Source: Mageeibacillus sp. UBA3708
GTDB taxonomy: Bacteria; Bacillota; Clostridia; Saccharofermentanales; Saccharofermentanaceae
Direction of reading: 5' to 3'
DNA: 21,885 nt
Assembly: GCA_002371375.1 (NCBI GenBank)
Contig: DFIB01000234.1
Location: 1-21,885 of the forward strand
In this document: positions 1 to 6,250 of the stretch, piece by piece
How positions within the stretch are numbered: the first letter of the stretch is position 1
How the letters are laid out: each line of letters begins with the position of its first letter
The notes under the pieces: generated by a model
What the model was told of the DNA's origin: nothing
Seen by the model: the letters and a program-made list of their open reading frames with translations, nothing else
Database searches by the model: none
Translations under genes and position numbers: made by a program

Positions 1-180
1 TTACACAGAGCACTAGTCAGAATGACCGACTGACTCCTTGCTTCTCCTGATACCGGTCATTCAAGCCACTCCGGTCACCAAGTCACCCCGGTAAATCCCG
101 CAACAGCTTGCCCACATCATACTTACCCTTCTCCTCCCTCCCGGCTGAACTCCCCCACGGACTCCGTGAAGAGCCATAAA
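1..180. other. Gene-free stretch at the left edge
   Basis: No convincing gene is seen here. The minus strand has short open stretches, for example one ending near 89 as ...KYDVGKLLRDLPG, but none has a good start and ribosome site. An 8-bp inverted repeat (AATGACCG at 21-28, CGGTCATT at 54-61) could form a weak hairpin, and CCGGTCA occurs twice between 53 and 78. The function is unknown. Confidence 0.4.
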
Positions 181-211
181 AAATGCTGTCTCGAAGCAAA
201 TCGGGACAGCA
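178..211 (-). terminator. Intrinsic terminator of the feo operon
   Basis: A 10-bp stem (184-193 with 202-211, one G-U pair) and an 8-nt loop are followed on the minus strand by TTTTTT (183-178). It lies 47 bases after the stop of the Cys-rich peptide gene, so it should end the iron-transport transcript. The plus strand side also has a short T-run, so it may work in both directions. Confidence 0.85.
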
Positions 212-258
212 CTTTTATCATTCAGTCCGTTAAGCCCGCAACCGGAAACGGCAATCGG

Positions 259-438
259 CTATTTCTGAGGCTTGCTGTGGCACTTCCCCGCCAGCGCACA
301 TGAGGAACAGTTGCAGCCACAGGAACTCTTACCTGCTTTCTTATCTTTGATCATGCTGCGGACAGCAAAGAATACAGCTGCAACAACAAGTGCGATAACG
401 AGGATATTTACCCAGTTATTGGCAAGCCAGTCGAGCAT
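259..438 (-). CDS. FeoB-associated Cys-rich membrane peptide (59 aa)
   Basis: This is a small membrane protein of the FeoB-associated Cys-rich family that accompanies FeoB in many Firmicutes. It has one membrane helix (about residues 9-27), then a basic stretch (KDKKAGK) and a Cys-rich tail (CGCNCSSC, then a further Cys at 53). The tail may bind metal or help deliver iron, but that role is inferred. The ATG is one base after the feoB stop codon and its ribosome site (GGAG) lies inside the end of feoB, so translation is probably coupled. It is the last gene of the operon. Confidence 0.88.
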   Translation of the reverse strand: MLDWLANNWVNILVIALVVAAVFFAVRSMIKDKKAGKSSCGCNCSSCALAGKCHSKPQK

Positions 439-439
439 A

Positions 440-2869
440 TTATTTCTCCTTCACGACACCAATGTATTTCTTTGCAGGTCTGAACAAAAGATAGCACAGC
501 ACTGCAAGAACTATTATAGCAAACACAAGACCTATTGCGTTAACTGAACCTGTGAAGAGCAGTCCTATCTGATAGATCAAAAGTGATATCGCGTAAGCAA
601 AGACGCACTGATAGCCGATTGCAAACCAGGTCCATTTGGCACTGTTCATCTCACGCTTGATCGCACCGATTGCTGCAAAGCAGGGAGCACAAAGGAGATT
701 GAATACGAGGAAAGAGAATCCGGCAAGTGCCGTAAGTCCTTCGAAATCAAGGACACCGAATACACCGACTACTTCCTCTTTTGCAACAAGGCCCATTATT
801 GTGGCAACAGTTGCTTTGATGTTTGCAAATCCGACAGGAGCAAAGATCCACATCACAGACTTGCCGATGATGCCGAGCACGGAGGACTCAAGTTCCATGT
901 CAGGATCAAAGCCGAAGCCGTCACCGGTATTTCCGAATACCGAACCGAACCAGATGAGGATTGAGGAGATAAGAATGATGGTGCCGGCTTTCTTGATGAA
1001 AGACCAGCCGCGCTCCCACATGGATCTTAAGAGATTGCCTATCGTGGGAAGGTGATATGCGGGAAGCTCCATGACGAACGGAGCAGGATCTCCTGCAAAC
1101 ATCTTTGTCTTCTTGAGAATAATACCTGATATTATTACTGAAGCTACACCAATAAAGTATGCGGCAGGAGCTACCCAGACGCCACCCCATAAAGTATGAC
1201 GGAAGAGTGCCGCCGTAATAAGTGCTATTATTGGCATCTTGGCCCCGCAAGGAATAAATGTTGTCGTAATCAGAGTCATCTTGCGGTCACGCTGACTCTC
1301 AATAGTACGGGATGCCATTATACCGGGAACTCCGCATCCTGATGCTACAAGCATAGGAATAAAGGACTTACCTGACAAACCGAATCTTCTGAAGATCCTG
1401 TCAAGCACAAACGCTACTCTTGCCATATATCCGCAAGCTTCAAGGAATGCCAGGAGCAGGAACAGGACGAGCATCTGAGGAACAAATCCGAGCACTGCAC
1501 CGACGCCGCCGACGATTCCGTCGACCACAAGCCCGGTAACAAATTCGTTGGCACCTGCTTTCTCAAGAAGAGAGGATACAAGATCGGGAATTGAAGGGAC
1601 AAAAACACCGCCTTCAACTTCATCCATTCCGGGCGATGTGAACTCGCCTTCCTCATCAAGTGCGCCTGATGCCGTAAGAGGTTCTGACAGATCAAAGCCT
1701 TTCTCTGCAAGCTCATCGGCAAAGAAACCGTAGTCTTCTTCGAACGCGCCGAAATCAGCTTCTTCGAAGTCACCCTGAAGATTCTCGGCACCTGATATAT
1801 CCTGTGCAGCAGCAGCATCTATCACTGCCTTGACATCATCTGTAAATACGGATTCACCTGCCCACTCATCGACCATCGCGTCGTATTTGGACTGACCGAT
1901 CCCGAACAGATACCAGCCGTCACCGAACAGGTTGTCATTCGTCCAATCTGTCGCCCATGCACCTACCGTGGACATCGATATAAAGTATACGAGCCACATG
2001 ATAACGGCGAATATAGGCAGCGCCAGGAATCTGTTCGTTACGATCTTATCAATCTTGTCAGATGTTGACAGTGAAGCCTTATTCTTCTTTTTGTAGCAGC
2101 TCTTAATGATCGAAGCGATATAGACGTATCTCTCATTTGTGATGATTGACTCCGCATCGTCGTCGAGTTCCTTCTCTGCGGCAGCGATGTCTTTCTCGAT
2201 ATGCTCGAGCTTATCCTTGGAGATACCGAGTTTGGTGATTATCTTCTCATCTCTCTCGAAGATCTTGATCGCATACCATCTCTGCTTATCGGCAGCCATG
2301 TCATGTATCGCAGCTTCCTCAATATGAGCCAGTGCATGCTCGACAGGTCCGGAGAAAGAGTGAGGCGGAACTGTCTTTGTTCCCTCTGCTGCCTTGACTG
2401 CTTCCTCTGCCGCTTCCATGATCCCCGTTCCCTTGAGTGCAGAGATCGCAACAGCCTTACAGCCCATCTGTTTACCGAGCATGTCAAGGTCTATGGTATC
2501 TCCGTTCTTGCTAACAAGATCCATCATGTTGACGGCCATGACAACCGGGATACCCAGTTCCGTAAGTTGCGTGGTGAGATAGAGATTACGCTCCAGATTA
2601 GTACCGTCAACTATGTTAAGGATTACATCAGGATTCTCATCAATGAGATAATTACGGGCCACGACCTCCTCGAGAGTGTATGGTGATAACGAATAGATAC
2701 CCGGAAGATCGGTGATCGTTACACCGTCGTGTTTCTTGAGCTTACCTTCCTTCTTCTCCACCGTTACGCCGGGCCAGTTGCCGACGAACTGATTGGAGCC
2801 TGTGAGGGCATTGAACAGGGTAGTCTTACCACAGTTCGGATTGCCCGCTAAAGCGATCTTAATGTTCAT
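440..2869 (-). CDS. feoB: Ferrous iron transport protein B
   Basis: FeoB is a GTP-dependent Fe(II) transporter of the cytoplasmic membrane. The N-terminal G domain shows G1 GNPNCGKT (9-16), G3 DLPG (54-57), G4 NMMD (114-117) and G5 SALKG (143-147). A helical regulatory domain follows to about residue 250, then the first membrane helix (about 281-300) and the core with GYMARVAF, a CGVPG-type motif and the late CAPC motif. At 809 aa it is longer than most Firmicutes FeoB proteins, because about 100 residues (roughly 325-425), very rich in Asp and Glu, are inserted after the first helix. The ATG follows GGAAGGA by 11 bases. The gene sits 24 bases after feoA and is followed at once by the Cys-rich peptide gene. 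Confidence 0.97.
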   Translation of the reverse strand: MNIKIALAGNPNCGKTTLFNALTGSNQFVGNWPGVTVEKKEGKLKKHDGVTITDLPGIYSLSPYTLEEVVARNYLIDENPDVILNIVDGTNLERNLYLTTQLTELGIPVVMAVNMMDLVSKNGDTIDLDMLGKQMGCKAVAISALKGTGIMEAAEEAVKAAEGTKTVPPHSFSGPVEHALAHIEEAAIHDMAADKQRWYAIKIFERDEKIITKLGISKDKLEHIEKDIAAAEKELDDDAESIITNERYVYIASIIKSCYKKKNKASLSTSDKIDKIVTNRFLALPIFAVIMWLVYFISMSTVGAWATDWTNDNLFGDGWYLFGIGQSKYDAMVDEWAGESVFTDDVKAVIDAAAAQDISGAENLQGDFEEADFGAFEEDYGFFADELAEKGFDLSEPLTASGALDEEGEFTSPGMDEVEGGVFVPSIPDLVSSLLEKAGANEFVTGLVVDGIVGGVGAVLGFVPQMLVLFLLLAFLEACGYMARVAFVLDRIFRRFGLSGKSFIPMLVASGCGVPGIMASRTIESQRDRKMTLITTTFIPCGAKMPIIALITAALFRHTLWGGVWVAPAAYFIGVASVIISGIILKKTKMFAGDPAPFVMELPAYHLPTIGNLLRSMWERGWSFIKKAGTIILISSILIWFGSVFGNTGDGFGFDPDMELESSVLGIIGKSVMWIFAPVGFANIKATVATIMGLVAKEEVVGVFGVLDFEGLTALAGFSFLVFNLLCAPCFAAIGAIKREMNSAKWTWFAIGYQCVFAYAISLLIYQIGLLFTGSVNAIGLVFAIIVLAVLCYLLFRPAKKYIGVVKEK

Positions 2870-2893
2870 GTATTATGTTCCTTCCTTCTTTGT

Positions 2894-3115
2894 TTATTCA
2901 ACCTCAACCATCTCTGCATCAGCTTTGCGCAGCGACAGCTCATATCCTCTTACCGTAACCTCTACCGGGTCACCGAGAGGCGCAACCTTGCGGACATAGA
3001 TCTCAACGCCTTTTGTGATGCCCATGTCCATAATCCTGCGCTTAACGGCACCTTCGCCGTGCAGCTTTACAACCTTACAGGTCTGCTTTACCTTCATGTC
3101 TCTTAATGTCTTCAT
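2894..3115 (-). CDS. feoA: FeoA domain protein
   Basis: This 73-aa protein is a single SH3-like FeoA domain, which works with FeoB in Fe(II) uptake in the cytoplasm. Typical features are the central KRRIMDMGITKGVEI segment, the PLGDP turn and a final strand starting EVTVRGYELSLRK. AGGAGG precedes the ATG by about 5 bases. It lies 19 bases after the other feoA-like gene and 24 bases before feoB, so the three are co-transcribed. It matches the classic FeoA pattern better than its upstream paralogue. Confidence 0.94.
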   Translation of the reverse strand: MKTLRDMKVKQTCKVVKLHGEGAVKRRIMDMGITKGVEIYVRKVAPLGDPVEVTVRGYELSLRKADAEMVEVE

Positions 3116-3134
3116 ATTTCCCTCCTGTGTATAT

Positions 3135-3347
3135 TTAGACCATGATCTTCATTGCCATCTCTTTGTTCAGCGCGATCCTCGACTCTTTGACCTTGATGAT
3201 CACATTGCCCTCAGTCACGTTAATGAGCGTGATGTTCCCGCCCGGAACAATCCCGAGGTTCTCAAGATGGCGCTTAACATCCGGGCTTCCGCCAACCTTT
3301 CTTACAATCTGTTCTTCTCCCCTGTCTGCTACCAGTATCGGCATCAT
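3135..3347 (-). CDS. Second FeoA-like protein
   Basis: This 70-aa protein is a second FeoA domain, with VKRHLENLGIVPGG as the typical core and IALNKEMAMKI as the closing strand. Two tandem FeoA paralogues before feoB are common in Clostridia; their division of labour is not known to me. AAGGAG lies 5 bases before the first of two adjacent ATG codons, so the start could be 3347 or 3344. A hairpin-forming palindrome at 3361-3388 lies just upstream of the ribosome site. Confidence 0.92.
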   Translation of the reverse strand: MMPILVADRGEEQIVRKVGGSPDVKRHLENLGIVPGGNITLINVTEGNVIIKVKESRIALNKEMAMKIMV

Positions 3348-3360
3348 TTCCGCTCCTTTC

Positions 3361-3388
3361 GCGCAAGTTAGTCTGCGCTAACCCGCGC
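3361..3388 (-). promoter_or_regulatory. TTAG-N6-CTAA palindrome before the second feoA
   Basis: The plus strand carries TTAGTCTGCGCTAA (3368-3381), the same TTAG-N6-CTAA pattern found twice at the operon promoter. Flanking bases extend it to an 11-bp imperfect stem (3361-3371 with 3378-3388, two G-U pairs in the minus RNA). It is either an internal operator for the same regulator or an mRNA hairpin. No clear promoter was seen here, and the T-run lies on the upstream side in the minus RNA, so it is not a standard terminator. Confidence 0.55.
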
Positions 3389-3399
3389 CGCAAAAAAAA

Positions 3400-3651
3400 T
3401 TACTTCCCAAACAAACCGTGCTTCACATAGGGTTCAATACTCATCCCGGTGACAATATATCCCGCGCCTTCAATGGCAGTTCTTACTTCTGACTCATCTA
3501 CCGGCCCGTCAAATATGAAGGTCGTAAGCTTCTTTTTGCGTGATGATCTGATATTCTTCGCACCCGGATACAGACGTCTGACAGAGTCATTTACATGTGC
3601 CTCGCACATACCGCAAGACATTCCCTCAACGCTCACTTTAACCTGCTGCAT
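3400..3651 (-). CDS. Heavy-metal-associated (HMA) domain protein
   Basis: This 83-aa protein is a stand-alone HMA fold with the metal site GMSCGMC (Cys13 and Cys16), as in copper chaperones and P-type ATPase N-termini. Here it is the first gene of the feo operon, 52 bases before the feoA genes. An in-frame ATG 8 codons further upstream exists, but AGGAGG (3661-3666) lies 9 bases before the ATG at 3651, so this start is preferred. The cargo is unknown: the family normally binds Cu(I) or other soft metals, whereas the operon points to iron. The centre is unusually basic (RSSRKKK). Confidence 0.85.
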   Translation of the reverse strand: MQQVKVSVEGMSCGMCEAHVNDSVRRLYPGAKNIRSSRKKKLTTFIFDGPVDESEVRTAIEGAGYIVTGMSIEPYVKHGLFGK

Positions 3652-3678
3652 CCGTGTTTCCCTCCTGCTAAGCAACTT

Positions 3679-3708
3679 GTTAGTGATCGCTAATTAGCAA
3701 CCGCTAAC
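3679..3708. promoter_or_regulatory. Tandem operator pair at the feo promoter
   Basis: Two abutting palindromes, TTAGTGATCGCTAA (3680-3693) and TTAGCAACCGCTAA (3694-3707), lie directly downstream of the -10 box and cover the expected transcription start. Together with the copy at 3368-3381 they share TTAG-N6-CTAA with a conserved CG before CTAA. The half-sites resemble those of DtxR/IdeR/MntR-type metal repressors. Iron-dependent repression is inferred from this and from the operon content. Confidence 0.65.
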
Positions 3709-3736
3709 ATTATATAACTGTCATATCAGATTGCAA
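3709..3736 (-). promoter_or_regulatory. Sigma-A promoter of the feo operon
   Basis: On the minus strand TTGCAA (3736-3731) is followed, after 16 bases, by TATAAT (3714-3709). Transcription should start near 3702, inside the tandem TTAG-N6-CTAA operators. Confidence 0.8.
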
Positions 3737-3954
3737 GTGTTTTTTGAGCCCGCAGCTGCTTGTATCCTTTTTCCGCAAGATTATAAAAATCTTCCGTAAA
3801 TTTACGGAATGATTGCCGTTTTTCTTCGGAAGCAGTGACGGCAATAGCGAGTGCATGAGGCAGCAAGCAGTCCGGCTTTGTGTTCTCTGTACAAGTTGCC
3901 CGCGTACGCAAAAAAGTGCTCAACTTAATTGGATCTCTGTGCAGATTTATCTGC
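3737..3954. other. Intergenic region with palindrome and hairpin; possible gene remnant
   Basis: No standard gene is supported. The minus strand is open from 4034 to 3726 and its last 50 or so codons read like protein (ending ...EKGYKQLRAQKTLAI), but no start with a ribosome site is seen and it overlaps the start of the YnzC-like gene. It may be a decayed fragment. The region also holds a perfect 18-bp palindrome, TTCCGTAAATTTACGGAA (3792-3809), and an 8-bp inverted repeat ATTGCCGT/ACGGCAAT (3812-3819, 3838-3845). Confidence 0.4.
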
Positions 3955-3982
3955 TTGCATAACAGAAATATGAATGTATCAT
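3955..3982 (+). promoter_or_regulatory. Probable promoter of the YnzC-like gene
   Basis: TTGCAT (3955-3960), a 16-base spacer and TATCAT (3977-3982) form a plausible sigma-A promoter. The expected start of transcription falls on or next to the ATG at 3990, and no Shine-Dalgarno sequence is visible, so the mRNA may be leaderless. Confidence 0.5.
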
Positions 3983-3989
3983 TATACCT

Positions 3990-4199
3990 ATGACTATTAA
4001 CGAGACAATTAAGCGTATCAACGAACTGGCACACAAGGCCAAGACAGAAGGACTCACGCCCGCAGAGGTTGAGGAACGTGAGAAACTGCGCAATATCTAC
4101 AGGCAGAACGTGATCGGCAACCTGAGAGCGCAGCTTGACAACACTTCCATCAAGGAAAAGGACGGAACGGTCATAAGGCTTAAGCCAGGGCGCTCCTGA
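3990..4199 (+). CDS. UPF0291 / DUF896 (YnzC-like) protein
   Basis: This 69-aa cytoplasmic protein belongs to the small helical UPF0291 (DUF896) family, known from Bacillus YnzC and YmzA. The family pattern is clear: TIKRINELAHKAKTEGLT, then EVEEREKLRNIYRQ, then a conserved tail ...NLRAQLDNTSIKEKDG. The molecular function is not established. Its last 20 bases overlap the end of the convergent ZnuA-like gene. No ribosome site precedes the ATG, which is unusual for this window. Confidence 0.9.
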   Translation: MTINETIKRINELAHKAKTEGLTPAEVEEREKLRNIYRQNVIGNLRAQLDNTSIKEKDGTVIRLKPGRS

Positions 4200-5136
4200 G
4201 TACTTCCAGATTCTTCTCCATCACTGACAGATATGTTGCTCCGCTTGCCACATCGGAAGATGTTATTCCCTGCATGGAATCAAGCGTAAGTATCTGTTCG
4301 TTTTTGTCTGTTGTATTATCAACAATCGTCTTGGCAATGCTCTTGTCTCCGCCCTCTATCGTAAGCACGGCGTTAAGATCGAGTTCATTTACTTTGTTTG
4401 CCAGGAAAATAACCGTATCGAAGCTTGCCTCCGTCTCGGCTGAACATCCCTTGAAAGCGGCATAATAATCAAGTCCGTAATCATCTGTCATATATCTGAA
4501 CGGGAATCTGTCACCGAACAGCAATGTCTTCACTCTGCCGCCTTCTGCAACCTCCTTATACCCGGCATCAAGTTCCGTCAGCTTCTTTGTATAAGATTCG
4601 AGATTGGCCTCATACTTGCTCTTATTATCAGGATCGAGTTTAATAATCTCTCCGGCGATCTTATTTACCAGCACCTGAGCATTCTTAAGCGACAGCCAGA
4701 TATGCTCATCGTATTCAACCTCCTCTTCGCCTTCTTCCTTCTCCATTCCCTCGACTTCCTCTTCTTCCTTCAAAGATTCGCCGAGCACATCAAAGAGATC
4801 AAGTACAACCATCTTATCGTTAACAGCCCCCTTGAGAACATCATCGACCCAGGCATCAGACTCACCTCCGACGTATATGAACATATCACAAGAAGATACC
4901 TTGACTATATCCTGCGCGGTCGGCTGAAAGCTATGCAGATCGACGCCGTTATCAAGGAGCATCGTAATCTCCACATTATCAGAATCACCGACGATACTCT
5001 TCACCCAGTCATACTCAGGGAAAATGGTGGTAACTATCTGAATCTTTTTGCCCGATGATCCGGGAGCAGTGTTGCATGCTGCAAATACTCCGGTCAGCAT
5101 TACAAGCATTACGATAATGGAAATATATTTCTTCAT
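4180..5136 (-). CDS. Zn/Mn-type ABC transporter substrate-binding lipoprotein
   Basis: A ZnuA/AdcA-family (cluster A-I) metal-binding lipoprotein, 318 aa, anchored outside the membrane. It has a signal peptide with a lipobox ending FAAC (Cys21). Likely metal ligands are His68 (GVDLHSFQP), His145 (DEHIWL) and acidic residues near 209 and 261-264; the usual third His appears as Asp in FGDRFPF. The loop before DEHIW, often His-rich in ZnuA, is instead Glu-rich (about 122-143). The start at 5136 is chosen because GGAGG lies 5 bases upstream and a signal peptide follows. No permease or ATPase gene adjoins it, so it must pair with a transporter elsewhere. A Fur-family box overlaps its promoter. Zinc is most likely, manganese possible. 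Confidence 0.92.
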   Translation of the reverse strand: MKKYISIIVMLVMLTGVFAACNTAPGSSGKKIQIVTTIFPEYDWVKSIVGDSDNVEITMLLDNGVDLHSFQPTAQDIVKVSSCDMFIYVGGESDAWVDDVLKGAVNDKMVVLDLFDVLGESLKEEEEVEGMEKEEGEEEVEYDEHIWLSLKNAQVLVNKIAGEIIKLDPDNKSKYEANLESYTKKLTELDAGYKEVAEGGRVKTLLFGDRFPFRYMTDDYGLDYYAAFKGCSAETEASFDTVIFLANKVNELDLNAVLTIEGGDKSIAKTIVDNTTDKNEQILTLDSMQGITSSDVASGATYLSVMEKNLEVLRSALA

Positions 5137-5160
5137 ATGGTCCTCCGTTAAAAGCAAAAA

Positions 5161-5175
5161 TGAAAATCATTTTCA
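5161..5175. promoter_or_regulatory. Fur-family (probably Zur) operator
   Basis: TGAAAATCATTTTCA is a perfect 7-1-7 inverted repeat, the form bound by Fur, Zur and PerR regulators. It starts right after the -10 box of the znuA-like gene and covers its transcription start, the position expected for a repressor. Zur is favoured because of the gene it controls. Confidence 0.8.
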
Positions 5176-5204
5176 ATTTTATTGACGCACCTCCTTTTTG
5201 TCAA
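5176..5204 (-). promoter_or_regulatory. Sigma-A promoter of the znuA-like gene
   Basis: On the minus strand TTGACA (5204-5199) is separated by 17 bases from TAAAAT (5181-5176). This is close to consensus, as expected for a gene held down by a repressor. Confidence 0.88.
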
Positions 5205-5229
5205 GCATAAATACGAGTATCACGGACAC

Positions 5230-5258
5230 TTGATTATCTATAGATTGTTATCTATTAT
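5230..5258 (+). promoter_or_regulatory. Promoter of the aldo/keto reductase gene
   Basis: TTGATT (5230-5235), 17 bases, TATTAT (5253-5258). The spacer contains the perfect 10-bp palindrome ATCTATAGAT (5236-5245), which could be an operator. The promoter diverges from that of the znuA-like gene. Confidence 0.65.
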
Positions 5259-5295
5259 TTAATTCAGATAAAACATATCAAAGGAGATCCGGACA

Positions 5296-6147
5296 ATGGC
5301 CGGCGTTGCAAAAACTCTTACTCTCGCGAACGGGATCACTATTCCCTCAATAGGATTCGGAACATGGCAGACTCCAGACGGCGATATTGCAGCAGAATCC
5401 GTTAAGAATGCGATTGAAGCAGGCTACCGTCACATAGATACAGCTCAGGCATACGGTAACGAGGCCGGTGTAGGCGAAGGAATAAGAATGAGCGGTATTG
5501 ACAGAAGCGAGCTTTTTGTCACCACGAAGCTTACGAATGATAACCATACATATGAACTGACGAAATCGTCTTTCAAGAAGTCGCTTGAAGACCTCGGTCT
5601 TGACTATGTTGACTTATTCCTGATTCACTGGCCGCGACCTCTGAGATTCATGGATAACTGGCAGAGGGCCAATGAAGAGACATGGCGGGCTATGGAGGAG
5701 CTTGTTGATGACGGCAGGATCAGAGCAATTGGTCTGAGCAATTTCCATCGTCATCACATAGATGCACTCCTTCAGACTGCAAGGATAAAGCCGGTTGTTA
5801 ACCAGATAAGATTGTGCCCGGGCTGCACCCAGGATGAACTTGTAAACTACTCAAGAGAATGCGGCATGATGCCGGAAGCATACAGTCCTCTCGGAACCGG
5901 TAAGATATTCAACGTGGATGAAGTGAAGGCGATGGCTGACAGATACGGCAAAAGTGTTGCACAACTCTGCATAAGGTGGAGTCTCCAGATGGGTTTTATC
6001 CCTCTCCCGAAGTCGGTCAATGCTGACAGGATCAGAGAGAATCTTGATGTGTATGATTTCGAGATTTCTGCAGAGGACATGAATATCCTTACAGGACTTA
6101 CAGAATGCGCAGGCGGAGCTCCCGACCCTGATAACATGCCGTTCTGA
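5296..6147 (+). CDS. Aldo/keto reductase
   Basis: A cytoplasmic NAD(P)H-dependent oxidoreductase of the AKR superfamily, 283 aa, the normal length. The catalytic tetrad is complete: Asp48 and Tyr53 (HIDTAQAYGN), Lys78 (VTTKL) and His111 (LIHWPRP). The SNF motif (IGLSNF) and the late cofactor-binding stretch (PLPKSVNADRIREN) are present. It resembles the AKR5-type bacterial reductases that act on 2,5-diketogluconate, methylglyoxal and similar carbonyls; the real substrate cannot be read from sequence. AAAGGAG precedes the ATG. It is followed after 103 bases by two redox genes on the same strand, which may share its function. Confidence 0.95.
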   Translation: MAGVAKTLTLANGITIPSIGFGTWQTPDGDIAAESVKNAIEAGYRHIDTAQAYGNEAGVGEGIRMSGIDRSELFVTTKLTNDNHTYELTKSSFKKSLEDLGLDYVDLFLIHWPRPLRFMDNWQRANEETWRAMEELVDDGRIRAIGLSNFHRHHIDALLQTARIKPVVNQIRLCPGCTQDELVNYSRECGMMPEAYSPLGTGKIFNVDEVKAMADRYGKSVAQLCIRWSLQMGFIPLPKSVNADRIRENLDVYDFEISAEDMNILTGLTECAGGAPDPDNMPF

Positions 6148-6192
6148 TTGTGCATTTGTACCAAACATATCAACAATCTTTATAGAATCGAT

Positions 6193-6245
6193 AATCACTC
6201 CTTTTGGTAGAATTAAGAGGTAATCAATATCCGAGAGGAGTGATT
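6193..6245 (+). promoter_or_regulatory. Internal promoter and SD-masking inverted repeat before the CrtI-like gene
   Basis: AATCACTCC (6193-6201) is complementary to GGAGTGATT (6237-6245), which includes the Shine-Dalgarno of the next gene. Between them TGG plus TAGAAT (6205-6213) forms an extended -10 promoter. A transcript running in from the aldo/keto reductase could fold the SD into a 9-bp stem, while one starting at the internal promoter would lack the upstream arm. The regulation is inferred. Confidence 0.45.
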
Positions 6246-6250
6246 TCATT

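Noticed and set aside
272..547. 91-aa plus-strand ORF
   Set aside because: It is antisense to the end of feoB and the Cys-rich peptide gene, which have clear family matches.
3726..4034. 102-aa minus-strand ORF
   Set aside because: It overlaps the start of the well-supported YnzC-like gene and contains the -35 of the feo promoter at its stop; no ribosome site. Kept only as a possible remnant.
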